From assembly GCA_938015595.1 (NCBI GenBank), contig CALLPI010000015.1, forward strand, positions 60,138 to 124,137: 64,000 nucleotides of DNA. Reading direction: 5' to 3'. Positions 28,669 to 38,302 of this stretch are shown here, one piece after another (within the stretch, counting starts at the first letter, position 1; every line of letters starts with the position of its first letter). This DNA is from an uncultured Saprospiraceae bacterium. Lineage in GTDB: Bacteria; Bacteroidota; Bacteroidia; Chitinophagales; Saprospiraceae. Below the pieces are notes generated by a model. It saw only the letters and a list, made by a program, of their open reading frames with translations, ran no database searches and had not been told where the DNA came from. Both the position numbers and the translations under genes were made by a program.

Positions 28669-31600
28669 TTATCTGATTAGTGACACATCTCCTTTGTACA
28701 GGATGACTTCTCCGTCGGCGAACTCTACTTCGGCCCAGAACACATATACACCGGGGTTCATAAACTGCCCGCGATACTTGCCGTTCCAGCCAAAGGTCAA
28801 GTCATTGGGTGGAAAATGCCGCGCCTTGTATATGAGTTCGCCCCAGCGGTTGGAGATGGACAACTGGCGAACTTGCGTCACCTGGTTGCCATCTGCAAAG
28901 ATAGTAAACACGTCGTTTACGCCGTCTTCGTTGGGCGAGAAAGCAGATGGTATGAACACCTTGCGCACACGACGTACAAAGATGGTGATGTCGTCCTCAG
29001 CGCGGCAGCCATTTCCGTCGGTCACTACTACTCGATAAGTGGTAGTGGTGGTCGGGAGTACTTCTACCGACAAGGCACTGCTAAATGTCGAATCTGATTG
29101 CCACATTATCGTAGGTATGCCGCTACCGCCGCTTACAAGTGCTTGCAGTATCGCGCTTTCGCCTTGTTCAATCAGGTTATTGGCCGTTGGTGAAAGGTTG
29201 GTAGCAATGTTTACACTCAGCACAGGCGGCTCTGTCAGCTCCACCATGAGTTCGGTAAAGCAGCCTTTAGCATCCCTTACTACAAGGGTGTGGATACGCG
29301 CACCTAGCCCTGTAAAAAAACGATTACTGCCAAAGCTGCCGCCGTTGAGCGCCAGCTCGTAGGGCGCTCTGCCACCAGTTATGTTTACTACATTTATGCC
29401 GCCGTCGTGGGTTCCAAAACAGGAAATGGGAGTACGTTCCACTTCAACGATCGGCGCTTCGAAGTCAGCCTGGACTTCTACTTCGTCTGCACTGCTGCAG
29501 CCTGTAGTATTGGTTACAAGCAGCCGATATACACCTGGTTGAGCTACTTCTATGACGCGCGCTGTGGTGTTGGCTATCACCACGCCAGGCGTAGTACTGC
29601 TCCACAGGTAGCTGATACCTGGCCCTGTATCAGTCTGGCCACCGCCTATGCTCACCATGCCCATGTTGCAAGTCAGGAGCTGGTCTGAGCCGGCATCAGC
29701 TATGGGGGCGGGTTCCAGTATCACGGTCACGGTAGCTTGGTCTTGTGGGCAAGGAACCGGGCCAGAAACGGTATAAGTAAACAGGTACGTACCTGCTGCC
29801 TGGCTGAGGGTTCGGAACGTACCATTTGTTGGGTTGAAGGCACCACCGGTTGAAGGCACGGCAGAGGTTTCTGCCCATACACCGTTTGGGCTGGCGCCCG
29901 TCAGCATTTCGCTCAACGCAATAGAGGTGTCTGTGCCTGCACACAGGCGAAGAGGCACTGCTGCTGTACCTGCTCGCTGTGGTTGTGCCACAAAAACGGT
30001 CCAGCTGGCGTTGGAGGGATAACTGCAAGCAGGCAGGGTATTGTCCACGATAGACAAAGCAGTAATGGTAGTAGTAGTGGTTGTATTTATCGGCAGGGTT
30101 TGACCATTGACGAAGGTAGAAGTGATGGGCGTACCGTTGTTGATTTGATAGGTAACGGTGAAAGGCCCTTGGCTTGAGCCGGCAAAGTTAAATGCGACTT
30201 GCGCAGGCTCTCCTGCACAGACCGATACCGTGCCATTGATGACTAGCAAAAGCGTAGGACAGTTTTGCGCTACACAAGAGGCAGAAGCCCTGCTATTGCC
30301 ACATGCGCCGGCACCAATGGCTGTCACCTCTACCTGGACGGTTTGCCCTGGCGATAGCCCTGCAATGGTGTAGCTTGTTCCGCTCAGTATGCCTTGGGGG
30401 CCGCTCAGTACGTTGACTTGGTAACCCGTAGCGCCTTGTATGGGCAGCCAATTAAAGGTAATTGAAGTGCTGGTAGCATCGCAACTTATCTGCGGTGTAG
30501 CCAGGGGAGCATCCACTTGCACAAGGCGTGTAGCAGGGGCTGAAATGCAATTATTGTCGTTGACTGTCAAGGTGATGGTTTTGGTACCTGGAGTGGACCA
30601 AGACACAGTATGCGGCCCAACGCCTGTGCCCGGTAACGCCGCGCCGCCATCGAAGTCCCAGGCAAATATTGCTCCTGGCGGAGCAATGCCTGTAAATGAC
30701 ACAACTCCCTGATCGCTAGTACACAAAATGGCAGGCGCATCAAGTGATACTTGAGGTTGAGCCCGCACGGTGATACTTACAGAATCTCTGTAAGTACAAC
30801 TGCCTTCTTGGTACTGGTACAGTAGCGTATGCACGCCTGGGCCAGCTGCAGCAGGATCAAATAATCCAGTATTGCTGATTCCTGTGCCAGACCAACTGCC
30901 TGTACCCCCTCCTCCCGAACTGCCACTGACTGTGGCGCTCAATTGTACAGGTATCGTGTTGGGGGTCAGACAAATCGGTTCTGTACCAGTCAGCGCAATA
31001 CTGATGGGTGGGCAAGCCTGGGCGGTACAGCTAGCTTGTGCACTGCTTGGCGGGCAAGGGCCATTATTGGAAGCCTCAACTCTGATACTAACCTGATCGT
31101 TGGGGCTGAGGCTACTTACTACATAGGTGTTGCCAGATTGTATGCCTTGCGGGCCGCTCAGTACAGTGACTTGGTATTGGGTTGCACCTGCAACCGGATT
31201 CCAGGAAAATGCTACTTGCGAAGGTGTAGCGCTGCAGGTAATGATCGGTGGTGCCAATGGGAATACCACTTGTACTGGCAGGATCAGGGTAGGAGAGGAG
31301 CAACCATTTTCGGAAGTCACCACTAAAGTTACGGCTCTTTGCCCGCCAGTCGGCCAGGATACAGTATGCGGGCCTATACCTGTACCTGGGCTGGCATTAC
31401 CTCCGGCAAATGACCAAGTGTAAATGTCTCCCGCTAGAGCATTCCCGATGTAGGTCACCGTTGCGCTTTGACCAGTGCAAAGGGTATCAGTGCTGAGGGT
31501 GAAGGCAGCTTCAGGTGTTCGGAGTACCTCTACAACTCGGGTGGCGGTGGTTATGCATGGGCCAAGTGTGTAGGTAAAAGTGATGGTGTGCTGCCCGATT

Positions 31601-34600
31601 CCTGCTACTTCGGGGCTAAAAGTACCTGCTGTGGCATCAATAATGCCTGGCCCTGACCACAGGCCTATACCTGCGGAGGCACCATATACGGTAGCTGTTA
31701 GCGTTTGGTTAGGTAGATTTGGAGAAAAACACAGGGGTGGCAACGGGTCAAAAGCAATGCTAACACTCGGGCAAGCAGCAGCGGCGCAAGTGGCTGTAGC
31801 TTCTGACGAGCCGCATGCGGTATTACCCAGCGCGCGCACCCTTATTTGCACAACCTCCTGGGGCGTCAGTCCACTCACAGCATAAGTGTTGCCAGAAAGC
31901 AAGCCTGTTTGTCCACTCAGTACAACAACTTCAAATTGATTAGCGCCTGCAACTGGCAGCCAACTGAAGGCAACAGAAGTAGTAGTGGCATCTCCGCAGG
32001 AAATCACTGGTGTTGCCAGGGTGTCTTGTACGTCCACCATTAGGCTGAAAGGTGAGGAGGTGCAGCCGTTTTCTGTTACAATCAGCGATATACTCTGGGC
32101 ACCAGCGCTTGTCCATCTTACACTGTGCGGGCCTTGCCCTGTACCGGAGGTGGCCATGCCCGTACCAAAATCCCAGGAGTAAGTAGCGCTTGCAGTAGCA
32201 TTGCCTGCATACATCACGCTGGAAGCATCGGTAATGCAAACCGGGCTGGTTGCCGTAAAGTGGGCTGTAGGCCTTGTAGCAACGTTTATAGTTATGGAAC
32301 TATTCCAACTGCAAGGGCCTTCCCGATAGGTAAACTGAAGTATGTGCGAACCAGGCCCAGCTATGCGTGGGTCAAAAATATTAGTATTTGGTATTACTCC
32401 TGGTCCGGTCAATACACCACTGCCGTTGCCTGCTCCTCCTGTGATGGCTATGTCGAGACTTACTGTGGGCGTGTTTGCCTCCAGGCAGATGGGCTCTATC
32501 GGTGCTATTTGGATGTTCACGCTTGGGCATGCCTGGGCAGTGCAATTCAACTCGGCGCTGCTCGGCCCACAAGGCCCGCTGTTTAGTGCAGTTACTCGAA
32601 TACGGGCAGAGTCGCCGGGCATAAGGTTGGCAATGGCGTAGGTATTGCCATTTTGCGTGCCAACCACTCCGTTGAGCAGTACGACATCATAACCGCTAGC
32701 GCCGGGCACTTCGTTCCAGGAAAAAGTGATCTCTGTATTGGTGGCAGCACAGTTGATAATAGGCACTGCGAGCGGTTGTTCTACAGTGATCTGATGAGAA
32801 AATGCAGTGGATATGCAGCCGTTTTCAGAAACGATCAGACTTATTGTTTTTGTACCCGATACAGCCCAACTGACGAAGTGTGGCCCGACCCCGGCACCAG
32901 GTATGGCTACACCGCCGTCAAAGCTCCAAATGTAATTGGCCCCGCCTCCGGCACCACCTGAATAAGTTATACTAACTGGCTGCTCTGTACACACTGCAGC
33001 AGGTTGTACAGAGAACTGGGCATTGGGTGTATTGAACACCTGAATGACCCGGCTTGCCGTACCTGTGCATGGCCCTTCGGTATAAGTGATGGTGATGGTG
33101 TGCTGCCCTGGGCCGGCTACATTGGGGTCAAATATCCCCAGAGCGGCATTGACGATACCTGGGCCAGACCATGTGCTAGAACCTGTACCGGTGCCGCCAC
33201 TTATCGTAGCTATCATAGTTTGGGTAGTAGCATTAGCTGTAAGGCAAATATCTGGCACAGGGAGTATGTTAATCGCAAAATTGGGACATGACGATGCAGT
33301 GCAGGAAGCCGTAGCGCTCACTGGCCCACAAGCTGTGCTCCCCGATGCCGTAATACGTATTTCCACTGCCTGCTCGGGTTGAAGGCCTGTTATGGTATAA
33401 GTTGTATCCAGTAGTGTGCCTTGCGGACCGCTTAGTACTTCTACCGAATAGTTTTCTGCGCCGGGCACAGTGTTCCACACAAAAGATGCAGAGGTAGTGG
33501 TGGCGGTTCCGCAAGTAATGACAGGTGGGCTCAGGGGCGCGTCAATCACTACTGTTTGGCGGACTGTATCCGAAATACAACCATTCTGCGAAACCACCAA
33601 ACCAAGCGACTTACTGCCCACGGTCGGCCAGGATACCGAGTGCGGTCCTATACCTACGCCAGGGTGAGCCACCCCTCCGTCAAAGAACCAGGTATAAACT
33701 GCGCTGGTATCTGCTGTGCCTGTATAAGTAAGCGTCAGACTATCGGTGAGGCAAATCGTATCAGGCAGTGCTACAAAATCTGCATCAGGCCTGGGAAAAA
33801 CCTGTATGATCATGGTATCTCTATACACACAAGAGCCTTCTGTGTAAGTCAAAATGATAGAATGAGTACCCACGCCGGCAGTATCGGCGTGAAAGACTCC
33901 TGCTACTGTATCAATAATGCCTGTGCCGCTCCAGGTTAAGGTGCCGCTGCCGCTGCCGCCGCTGATGACGGCAGTAAGGGGGTCGGCCTGGTTGCCGGCG
34001 CCAAAGCAATAGCTTGGCGCTTGAGCTATGTCCACGTTCACCAGTGGGCAACTCAGTGTTGAGCAAGTAATGGTGGCGCTGGTGTTGGGGCATATGGTGC
34101 CAGAGTTAGCCACGACTTGTATAGTCACGGGCGTATCGGGTGATAACCCGTTTACAGTGAAGGTAGTGCCCGAAAGAGTTCCGGTTTGGCCGCTGAGCAC
34201 ATTCACGGAATACCCTGTAGCATTAGGTACCGGCGGCCAGGAAAAACTCACAGAGTTGGACGTAGCAGCACTACATACTGGAGCAGGACTTACCATAGGT
34301 TGCACTACATTCACAGTGGTAGAAGCTACTGACTGACACCCATCTACGGCTGTTACGGTTACCTGGTAAGTAGTAGTGACCATTGGAGCTACAGTAATGC
34401 TGGGGGCTAAAGCCATGTTGCTCCAACTGTAAGTAGCGCCGCCGCTAGCAGTCAGGGTAGAGGTTTGCCCTTGGCAGATGGTAGCCGGAGAAGCCGATAC
34501 TGAGGCCGTGGGGTTTGGGAATACAATTACAGTAGTGCTGGCTACGGCGGTACAACCCTGGCTGGTGGTGGCCGTCACCGAGAAGGTGGACTGTGGCGCT

Positions 34601-36540
34601 TGCAAATCCACGGCTGTTGGATTGCCGGCTTGGCCTGTACTCCACATATACTGCGCAAATGGCGCGCCCACGGCAAATAGCGTGGTGACGCTTCCGTCGC
34701 AGCCTGTTGGTGGGGCAGAAATGCTCAAGGCAGGAACTGGATGGGTGTTGACAGTCACACTTCGCACTACATAGCACCCAAGGGAGTTGGTAGCCGTTAC
34801 GGTGTAGGTAGTAGTCTGGTTGGGATTTACCACAATAGAATTGCCCGTCTGACCCGTGCTCCATTCGTAAGACAGCGCCCCGGAAGCCGTAAGTGTGGAG
34901 GGCGCGCCGGGGCATACTGCAGCTGGGGAGGCAGTGACATTGGCAAAGGCCGGCTGAAATACGACATTTGTAGTAACTGGCGGAGTGGGGCATCCATCTA
35001 CATTAACCACAAGCGTGTATGTGCCTGCCTGGGTGGCGTTCGTGGGGTTTTGTTGGTTGGAGGTAAAGCCACCAGGCCCCGTCCATTGGTAAGTGACCTG
35101 AGTAGCCGGACTTCCAAAAGTAAAACTCCCTTGTAAGGATATTGGATCACCTGGGCAATACGGCCCACCATTGGAAGCCATGGCCTGTGGAGGTGCTCCT
35201 GCAGCTACGTCCACTAGGCGCGAGCGCTGGCAGCCAGACTCTACGTTGACTGCCAGCACAGAATAAGAGCCGGCAAGTAAATTATTGGCTGTGACCGGGC
35301 CTACAACACCTAACGCCTGAAATACTATCTGCCCTGAGCTATTGAAAATGTAGTAATTATAGGGCTTGCCTGGTGCGCCTCCCTCGGTTGTGATAGTGCC
35401 GTCAGAAGCCTGCGGACAACGTGTAGGAGTAGAGGAGGCACTGGGGTTTGCATCATCACAACACACAGCTGAAGCCAGAAAATTATACTGGTTGCCAGAG
35501 TTACAACCTGTTACTGTCCAGCTACCTGAATCTCCGTCCGACCAAACGCTCACGTTCATGCTCAAGTCTGTGCCTGTACTGATACCTGGGCAGGAGGCTA
35601 CAGTGACTGACCAGCAAAACTGTACCTGAGCAGGCGTGCCGTCGCCTATAGTAGCGCAAGGCCCCAGGCCATCGCCCCAGTTATTGCCGGGATTACCATC
35701 ATTGGGAGAGCCGCCGCACATTACTCCGGAACTGGAGTCGTAGGCAAAACCAGGGCCAAAAGTTTGGCCGGTATTACAACTGACCCAACTATTGTACCAA
35801 CCCCAAGAACCATCTCCGCCGCAAGAAGGCGGAGGCGTAGTCGTCAGAGTGCTTAGGTCCCAGCCAGCGCCAAATTGTATGGTAATGGCGTGTAGCCATT
35901 CTATAGTGTTGGTAACGTCCCAGCCAGTTATTGTAAAACAAAAGTTCACGGTCTGGCCAGAATTATAAGTGCCATTCAACGGGGGCGGAGATGCAACAAA
36001 AGTGGTGGATTGTAAGCACGGGTTACAATCTCTTATGCTGGTCATAGTCAGGTTGAAATCGGCCTGGTCGTCAAGAGAACCTCCTGATATCATCAAAAAA
36101 TAGGTCTGACCGGGTATGGTATTGATACCGATAGTGAGGGGTGAGGAATTGCCCCGCGCACACTGTATGGCGTTTAGAAACTGGCAGTTGGAGCCTTGGA
36201 AAATAACTATATTGGGCGTAGCCAGCCCTCCGTCGAGCGTAATAGTCAGTTGGTTGGCCGTGGCTGTAAAACTAAACCATACTTCTGCTGCAGGCGCACT
36301 AGTAGTACCGCCTGTAATACAACCGTTGAAGGTAGGGTAGGGGGTAGTAGGCGTTGCACCAATATTAGTGTAGTTGAAGGTATTGCTCACCGAGCCGCCT
36401 GTCGGGCAGTTAGGCGGCGTACTCAACGGCAAATTGATTGCGCCTGCACATTCGTCATTGGCAGGTTGTGCAATAGCCCCGAAACCAGCCACCAGGAAAA
36501 ACAGGGGGAGAATCTTTTTTGTGTAGTCCTTCGCTTTCAT
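28669..36540 (-). CDS. Giant exported FN3/PKD repeat protein with gliding motility-associated (T9SS type B) C-terminal domain
   Basis: 2623 aa; signal peptide; six FN3-like units (e.g. SFSWPPVPNATGYSVNVLSG, AFSWNPVAGATQYQVTVLSG), PKD-like units; C-terminus KVFIPSAFSPNEDGVNDVFTIFADG...SISNRWGELIYKARHF...GWNGKYRGQFMNPGVYVFWAEVEFADGEVILYKGDVSLIR. Confidence 0.93.
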   Translation of the reverse strand: MKAKDYTKKILPLFFLVAGFGAIAQPANDECAGAINLPLSTPPNCPTGGSVSNTFNYTNIGATPTTPYPTFNGCITGGTTSAPAAEVWFSFTATANQLTITLDGGLATPNIVIFQGSNCQFLNAIQCARGNSSPLTIGINTIPGQTYFLMISGGSLDDQADFNLTMTSIRDCNPCLQSTTFVASPPPLNGTYNSGQTVNFCFTITGWDVTNTIEWLHAITIQFGAGWDLSTLTTTPPPSCGGDGSWGWYNSWVSCNTGQTFGPGFAYDSSSGVMCGGSPNDGNPGNNWGDGLGPCATIGDGTPAQVQFCWSVTVASCPGISTGTDLSMNVSVWSDGDSGSWTVTGCNSGNQYNFLASAVCCDDANPSASSTPTRCPQASDGTITTEGGAPGKPYNYYIFNSSGQIVFQALGVVGPVTANNLLAGSYSVLAVNVESGCQRSRLVDVAAGAPPQAMASNGGPYCPGDPISLQGSFTFGSPATQVTYQWTGPGGFTSNQQNPTNATQAGTYTLVVNVDGCPTPPVTTNVVFQPAFANVTASPAAVCPGAPSTLTASGALSYEWSTGQTGNSIVVNPNQTTTYTVTATNSLGCYVVRSVTVNTHPVPALSISAPPTGCDGSVTTLFAVGAPFAQYMWSTGQAGNPTAVDLQAPQSTFSVTATTSQGCTAVASTTVIVFPNPTASVSASPATICQGQTSTLTASGGATYSWSNMALAPSITVAPMVTTTYQVTVTAVDGCQSVASTTVNVVQPMVSPAPVCSAATSNSVSFSWPPVPNATGYSVNVLSGQTGTLSGTTFTVNGLSPDTPVTIQVVANSGTICPNTSATITCSTLSCPLVNVDIAQAPSYCFGAGNQADPLTAVISGGSGSGTLTWSGTGIIDTVAGVFHADTAGVGTHSIILTYTEGSCVYRDTMIIQVFPRPDADFVALPDTICLTDSLTLTYTGTADTSAVYTWFFDGGVAHPGVGIGPHSVSWPTVGSKSLGLVVSQNGCISDTVRQTVVIDAPLSPPVITCGTATTTSASFVWNTVPGAENYSVEVLSGPQGTLLDTTYTITGLQPEQAVEIRITASGSTACGPVSATASCTASSCPNFAINILPVPDICLTANATTQTMIATISGGTGTGSSTWSGPGIVNAALGIFDPNVAGPGQHTITITYTEGPCTGTASRVIQVFNTPNAQFSVQPAAVCTEQPVSITYSGGAGGGANYIWSFDGGVAIPGAGVGPHFVSWAVSGTKTISLIVSENGCISTAFSHQITVEQPLAVPIINCAATNTEITFSWNEVPGASGYDVVLLNGVVGTQNGNTYAIANLMPGDSARIRVTALNSGPCGPSSAELNCTAQACPSVNIQIAPIEPICLEANTPTVSLDIAITGGAGNGSGVLTGPGVIPNTNIFDPRIAGPGSHILQFTYREGPCSWNSSITINVATRPTAHFTATSPVCITDASSVMYAGNATASATYSWDFGTGMATSGTGQGPHSVRWTSAGAQSISLIVTENGCTSSPFSLMVDVQDTLATPVISCGDATTTSVAFSWLPVAGANQFEVVVLSGQTGLLSGNTYAVSGLTPQEVVQIRVRALGNTACGSSEATATCAAAACPSVSIAFDPLPPLCFSPNLPNQTLTATVYGASAGIGLWSGPGIIDATAGTFSPEVAGIGQHTITFTYTLGPCITTATRVVEVLRTPEAAFTLSTDTLCTGQSATVTYIGNALAGDIYTWSFAGGNASPGTGIGPHTVSWPTGGQRAVTLVVTSENGCSSPTLILPVQVVFPLAPPIITCSATPSQVAFSWNPVAGATQYQVTVLSGPQGIQSGNTYVVSSLSPNDQVSIRVEASNNGPCPPSSAQASCTAQACPPISIALTGTEPICLTPNTIPVQLSATVSGSSGGGGTGSWSGTGISNTGLFDPAAAGPGVHTLLYQYQEGSCTYRDSVSITVRAQPQVSLDAPAILCTSDQGVVSFTGIAPPGAIFAWDFDGGAALPGTGVGPHTVSWSTPGTKTITLTVNDNNCISAPATRLVQVDAPLATPQISCDATSTSITFNWLPIQGATGYQVNVLSGPQGILSGTSYTIAGLSPGQTVQVEVTAIGAGACGNSRASASCVAQNCPTLLLVINGTVSVCAGEPAQVAFNFAGSSQGPFTVTYQINNGTPITSTFVNGQTLPINTTTTTTITALSIVDNTLPACSYPSNASWTVFVAQPQRAGTAAVPLRLCAGTDTSIALSEMLTGASPNGVWAETSAVPSTGGAFNPTNGTFRTLSQAAGTYLFTYTVSGPVPCPQDQATVTVILEPAPIADAGSDQLLTCNMGMVSIGGGQTDTGPGISYLWSSTTPGVVIANTTARVIEVAQPGVYRLLVTNTTGCSSADEVEVQADFEAPIVEVERTPISCFGTHDGGINVVNITGGRAPYELALNGGSFGSNRFFTGLGARIHTLVVRDAKGCFTELMVELTEPPVLSVNIATNLSPTANNLIEQGESAILQALVSGGSGIPTIMWQSDSTFSSALSVEVLPTTTTTYRVVVTDGNGCRAEDDITIFVRRVRKVFIPSAFSPNEDGVNDVFTIFADGNQVTQVRQLSISNRWGELIYKARHFPPNDLTFGWNGKYRGQFMNPGVYVFWAEVEFADGEVILYKGDVSLIR
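30255..34300 (-). repeat. Tandem protein-level modules (about 250 aa: FN3 + ...TYTEGPC... + PKD), five full units plus a sixth FN3
   Basis: Ordered recurrence of FSWxPVxGATxYxVxVLSG, GPGxHxxxxTYxEGxC and FDGGxAxPGxGxGPHxVSW motifs within the 28669-36540 protein. Boundaries approximate. Confidence 0.8.
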
Positions 36541-36589
36541 GGCGGTTAATGCAAATGTTAATTTTATAAAATGTTATCTGCTATATTTG

Positions 36590-36621
36590 CAAAATTACGA
36601 ATGTATGCGTAATTTTACAAA
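36590..36621 (-). promoter_or_regulatory. Bacteroidota-type promoter for the giant T9SS type B gene
   Basis: On the minus strand: TTTG (36621-36618), 20-bp spacer, TAATTTTG (36597-36590), about 50 bp upstream of the start codon. Confidence 0.5.
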
Positions 36622-36664
36622 ATGCGCAAATCTTCCGCTAAGGAAAATGCCCAACATTTGCACA

Positions 36665-37243
36665 ATGAGACATTATATTATGCTTGCTGGCGCAGCACTT
36701 GCTTTTCAGTTGGAAGCCTCAGGCCAGGTATATTTTCGGAATCCCTCTTTTGAAGGCAAACCCCAGGATGCCACTGTGCCCGTGGGGTGGCTGGCTTGCG
36801 AACCTGGTTCCACGCCCGACATTCTGCCCGGCGTATGGGGGGTGTACCAGGAAGCTGCGCATGGTGCTACTTGTGTAGGGCTGATTACTCGCGAAGATGG
36901 TACTTGGGAGAGCATCGGCCAGCGCCTGGAAGCACCGCTGGAAAAAGGTCAGTGCTATCGCTTTTATTTGTCTTTGTCCACTGCAAAGACTTACGCTGGC
37001 TACGGTCAGCCTATTAAACTCCGCATCTGGGGCGGGGCGGAGAAGTGCGTTAAGCAGCAACTTCTTTGGGAATCGCCCTTGATATCGCATCAGCATTGGG
37101 TGCGATACTCTGTAGAGTTCACTACACTACTCACTGTGCATTATATCATACTTGAGGCGTTTCACAAAGAGGGCATATTCTCGCACAAAGGCAATGTGCT
37201 GATTGACCATCTATCGGTCATTATGAAGTGCGTGAGGGCTTAG
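36665..37243 (+). CDS. Hypothetical exported protein, jelly-roll/carbohydrate-binding-like
   Basis: MRHYIMLAGAALAFQLEASGQVYFRNPSFEGKPQDATVPVGWLACEPGSTPDILPGVWGVYQEAAHGATCVGLITREDGTWESIGQRLEAPLEKGQCYRFYLSLS. Confidence 0.7.
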   Translation: MRHYIMLAGAALAFQLEASGQVYFRNPSFEGKPQDATVPVGWLACEPGSTPDILPGVWGVYQEAAHGATCVGLITREDGTWESIGQRLEAPLEKGQCYRFYLSLSTAKTYAGYGQPIKLRIWGGAEKCVKQQLLWESPLISHQHWVRYSVEFTTLLTVHYIILEAFHKEGIFSHKGNVLIDHLSVIMKCVRA

Positions 37244-37258
37244 TGGCGCATGAGGCCA

Positions 37259-38200
37259 CTACCACACTACGCGGATGGAGTCCATCGCTGCGCTAAACCC
37301 AGCAAATACGCCGCGTCCTCGCTGCACGTTGCTGTACACAATGACAGGCTCGGTGTAAGGTGGGCCGGGGTTGTTCTTGTTGCGCGCTATCGAACTGTGA
37401 AACTTATAGTATTCTTCAGATACAGTGCGCAATTCTACATAAAAACCGCAGGGAATCTCTCTACCTGCGCGAATACGCATTTGTACAGAGAGGGGTAAGG
37501 TGAGGGTACGACCGTTAAACCAGATATCATCCAGCAATACGCCGTCCTCCAGGTAAGCAGTAACAGCATTGTTGTTGATGGATGCACCAAAACCTAGGTG
37601 CTGTAACGAGCGCCCAGTGAGAACAGTGTCTCCACTTTCAGACAATTTAAACTCCTGTACTTCTTGGTGAATGCGTAGGTGATAATAATTTCGATGTTGT
37701 GCAGGGTCATTGAAAACAACTTCAAAGTTGAATGTGCACAGCAACTCTTCCAGGTTTTGACTCGGCGCATACCCTGCAAAAGTGGTTCTGGTTCGCTCCA
37801 AGGGCACAGGTGTAGGGATGATGCTCTGAGCGATCACCGGCTCGAATCCCGGTGCTGATACTTTGATGGTGTAGCGCGTATTGGGCTGTGCTCTATACTC
37901 CGTGCTGGTGTAATAGGATATAGACTGGAAAGTTTCTTCTACACGTTTCAGCCTTTCCAGGGGGGTGTCTCCCTGCCAGAGCGTGACTTCTGCATCCCGA
38001 ACGTACGTAACGGGCGTGGCGGGTAAGGCTGCCCGTGTGCTAGTTACTGAGACTTTGAATGGCTGCCCAACAGAAAAGGTAGAAGACAACACCAACTCAG
38101 GCTTTGGTATCTCCATATCGGGCACGGCAGGCCGCTCACAGGCTGCACAAAGCCAGCACGCTCCAAGTAGCGCTATTGTTATCATCACATATTTTGACAT
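37259..38200 (-). CDS. DUF4249 family lipoprotein
   Basis: Lipobox-like LLGACWLCAACERPAVPDMEIPKPELVLSSTFSVGQPFKVSVTSTRAALPATPVTYVRDAEVTLWQGD. Confidence 0.82.
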   Translation of the reverse strand: MSKYVMITIALLGACWLCAACERPAVPDMEIPKPELVLSSTFSVGQPFKVSVTSTRAALPATPVTYVRDAEVTLWQGDTPLERLKRVEETFQSISYYTSTEYRAQPNTRYTIKVSAPGFEPVIAQSIIPTPVPLERTRTTFAGYAPSQNLEELLCTFNFEVVFNDPAQHRNYYHLRIHQEVQEFKLSESGDTVLTGRSLQHLGFGASINNNAVTAYLEDGVLLDDIWFNGRTLTLPLSVQMRIRAGREIPCGFYVELRTVSEEYYKFHSSIARNKNNPGPPYTEPVIVYSNVQRGRGVFAGFSAAMDSIRVVW

Positions 38201-38241
38201 ACGCTGTAGGAATGTCGTGTGGGAGAGTTAAGTTGGTTATT

Positions 38242-38271
38242 CAAAAGTACAGACTTTTTCATATTTTCAAA
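38242..38271 (-). promoter_or_regulatory. Bacteroidota-type promoter for the DUF4249 gene
   Basis: Minus strand: TTTG (38271-38268), 18-bp spacer, TACTTTTG (38249-38242). Confidence 0.4.
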
Positions 38272-38302
38272 AATATAAAGCGAACTTTTCCTTAGCGGCC
38301 TT

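Noticed and set aside
28694-35629. Numerous 60-150 aa + strand ORFs within the giant repeat gene
   Set aside because: Antisense to a coherent 2623-aa reading frame; repeats simply mirror the module repeats.
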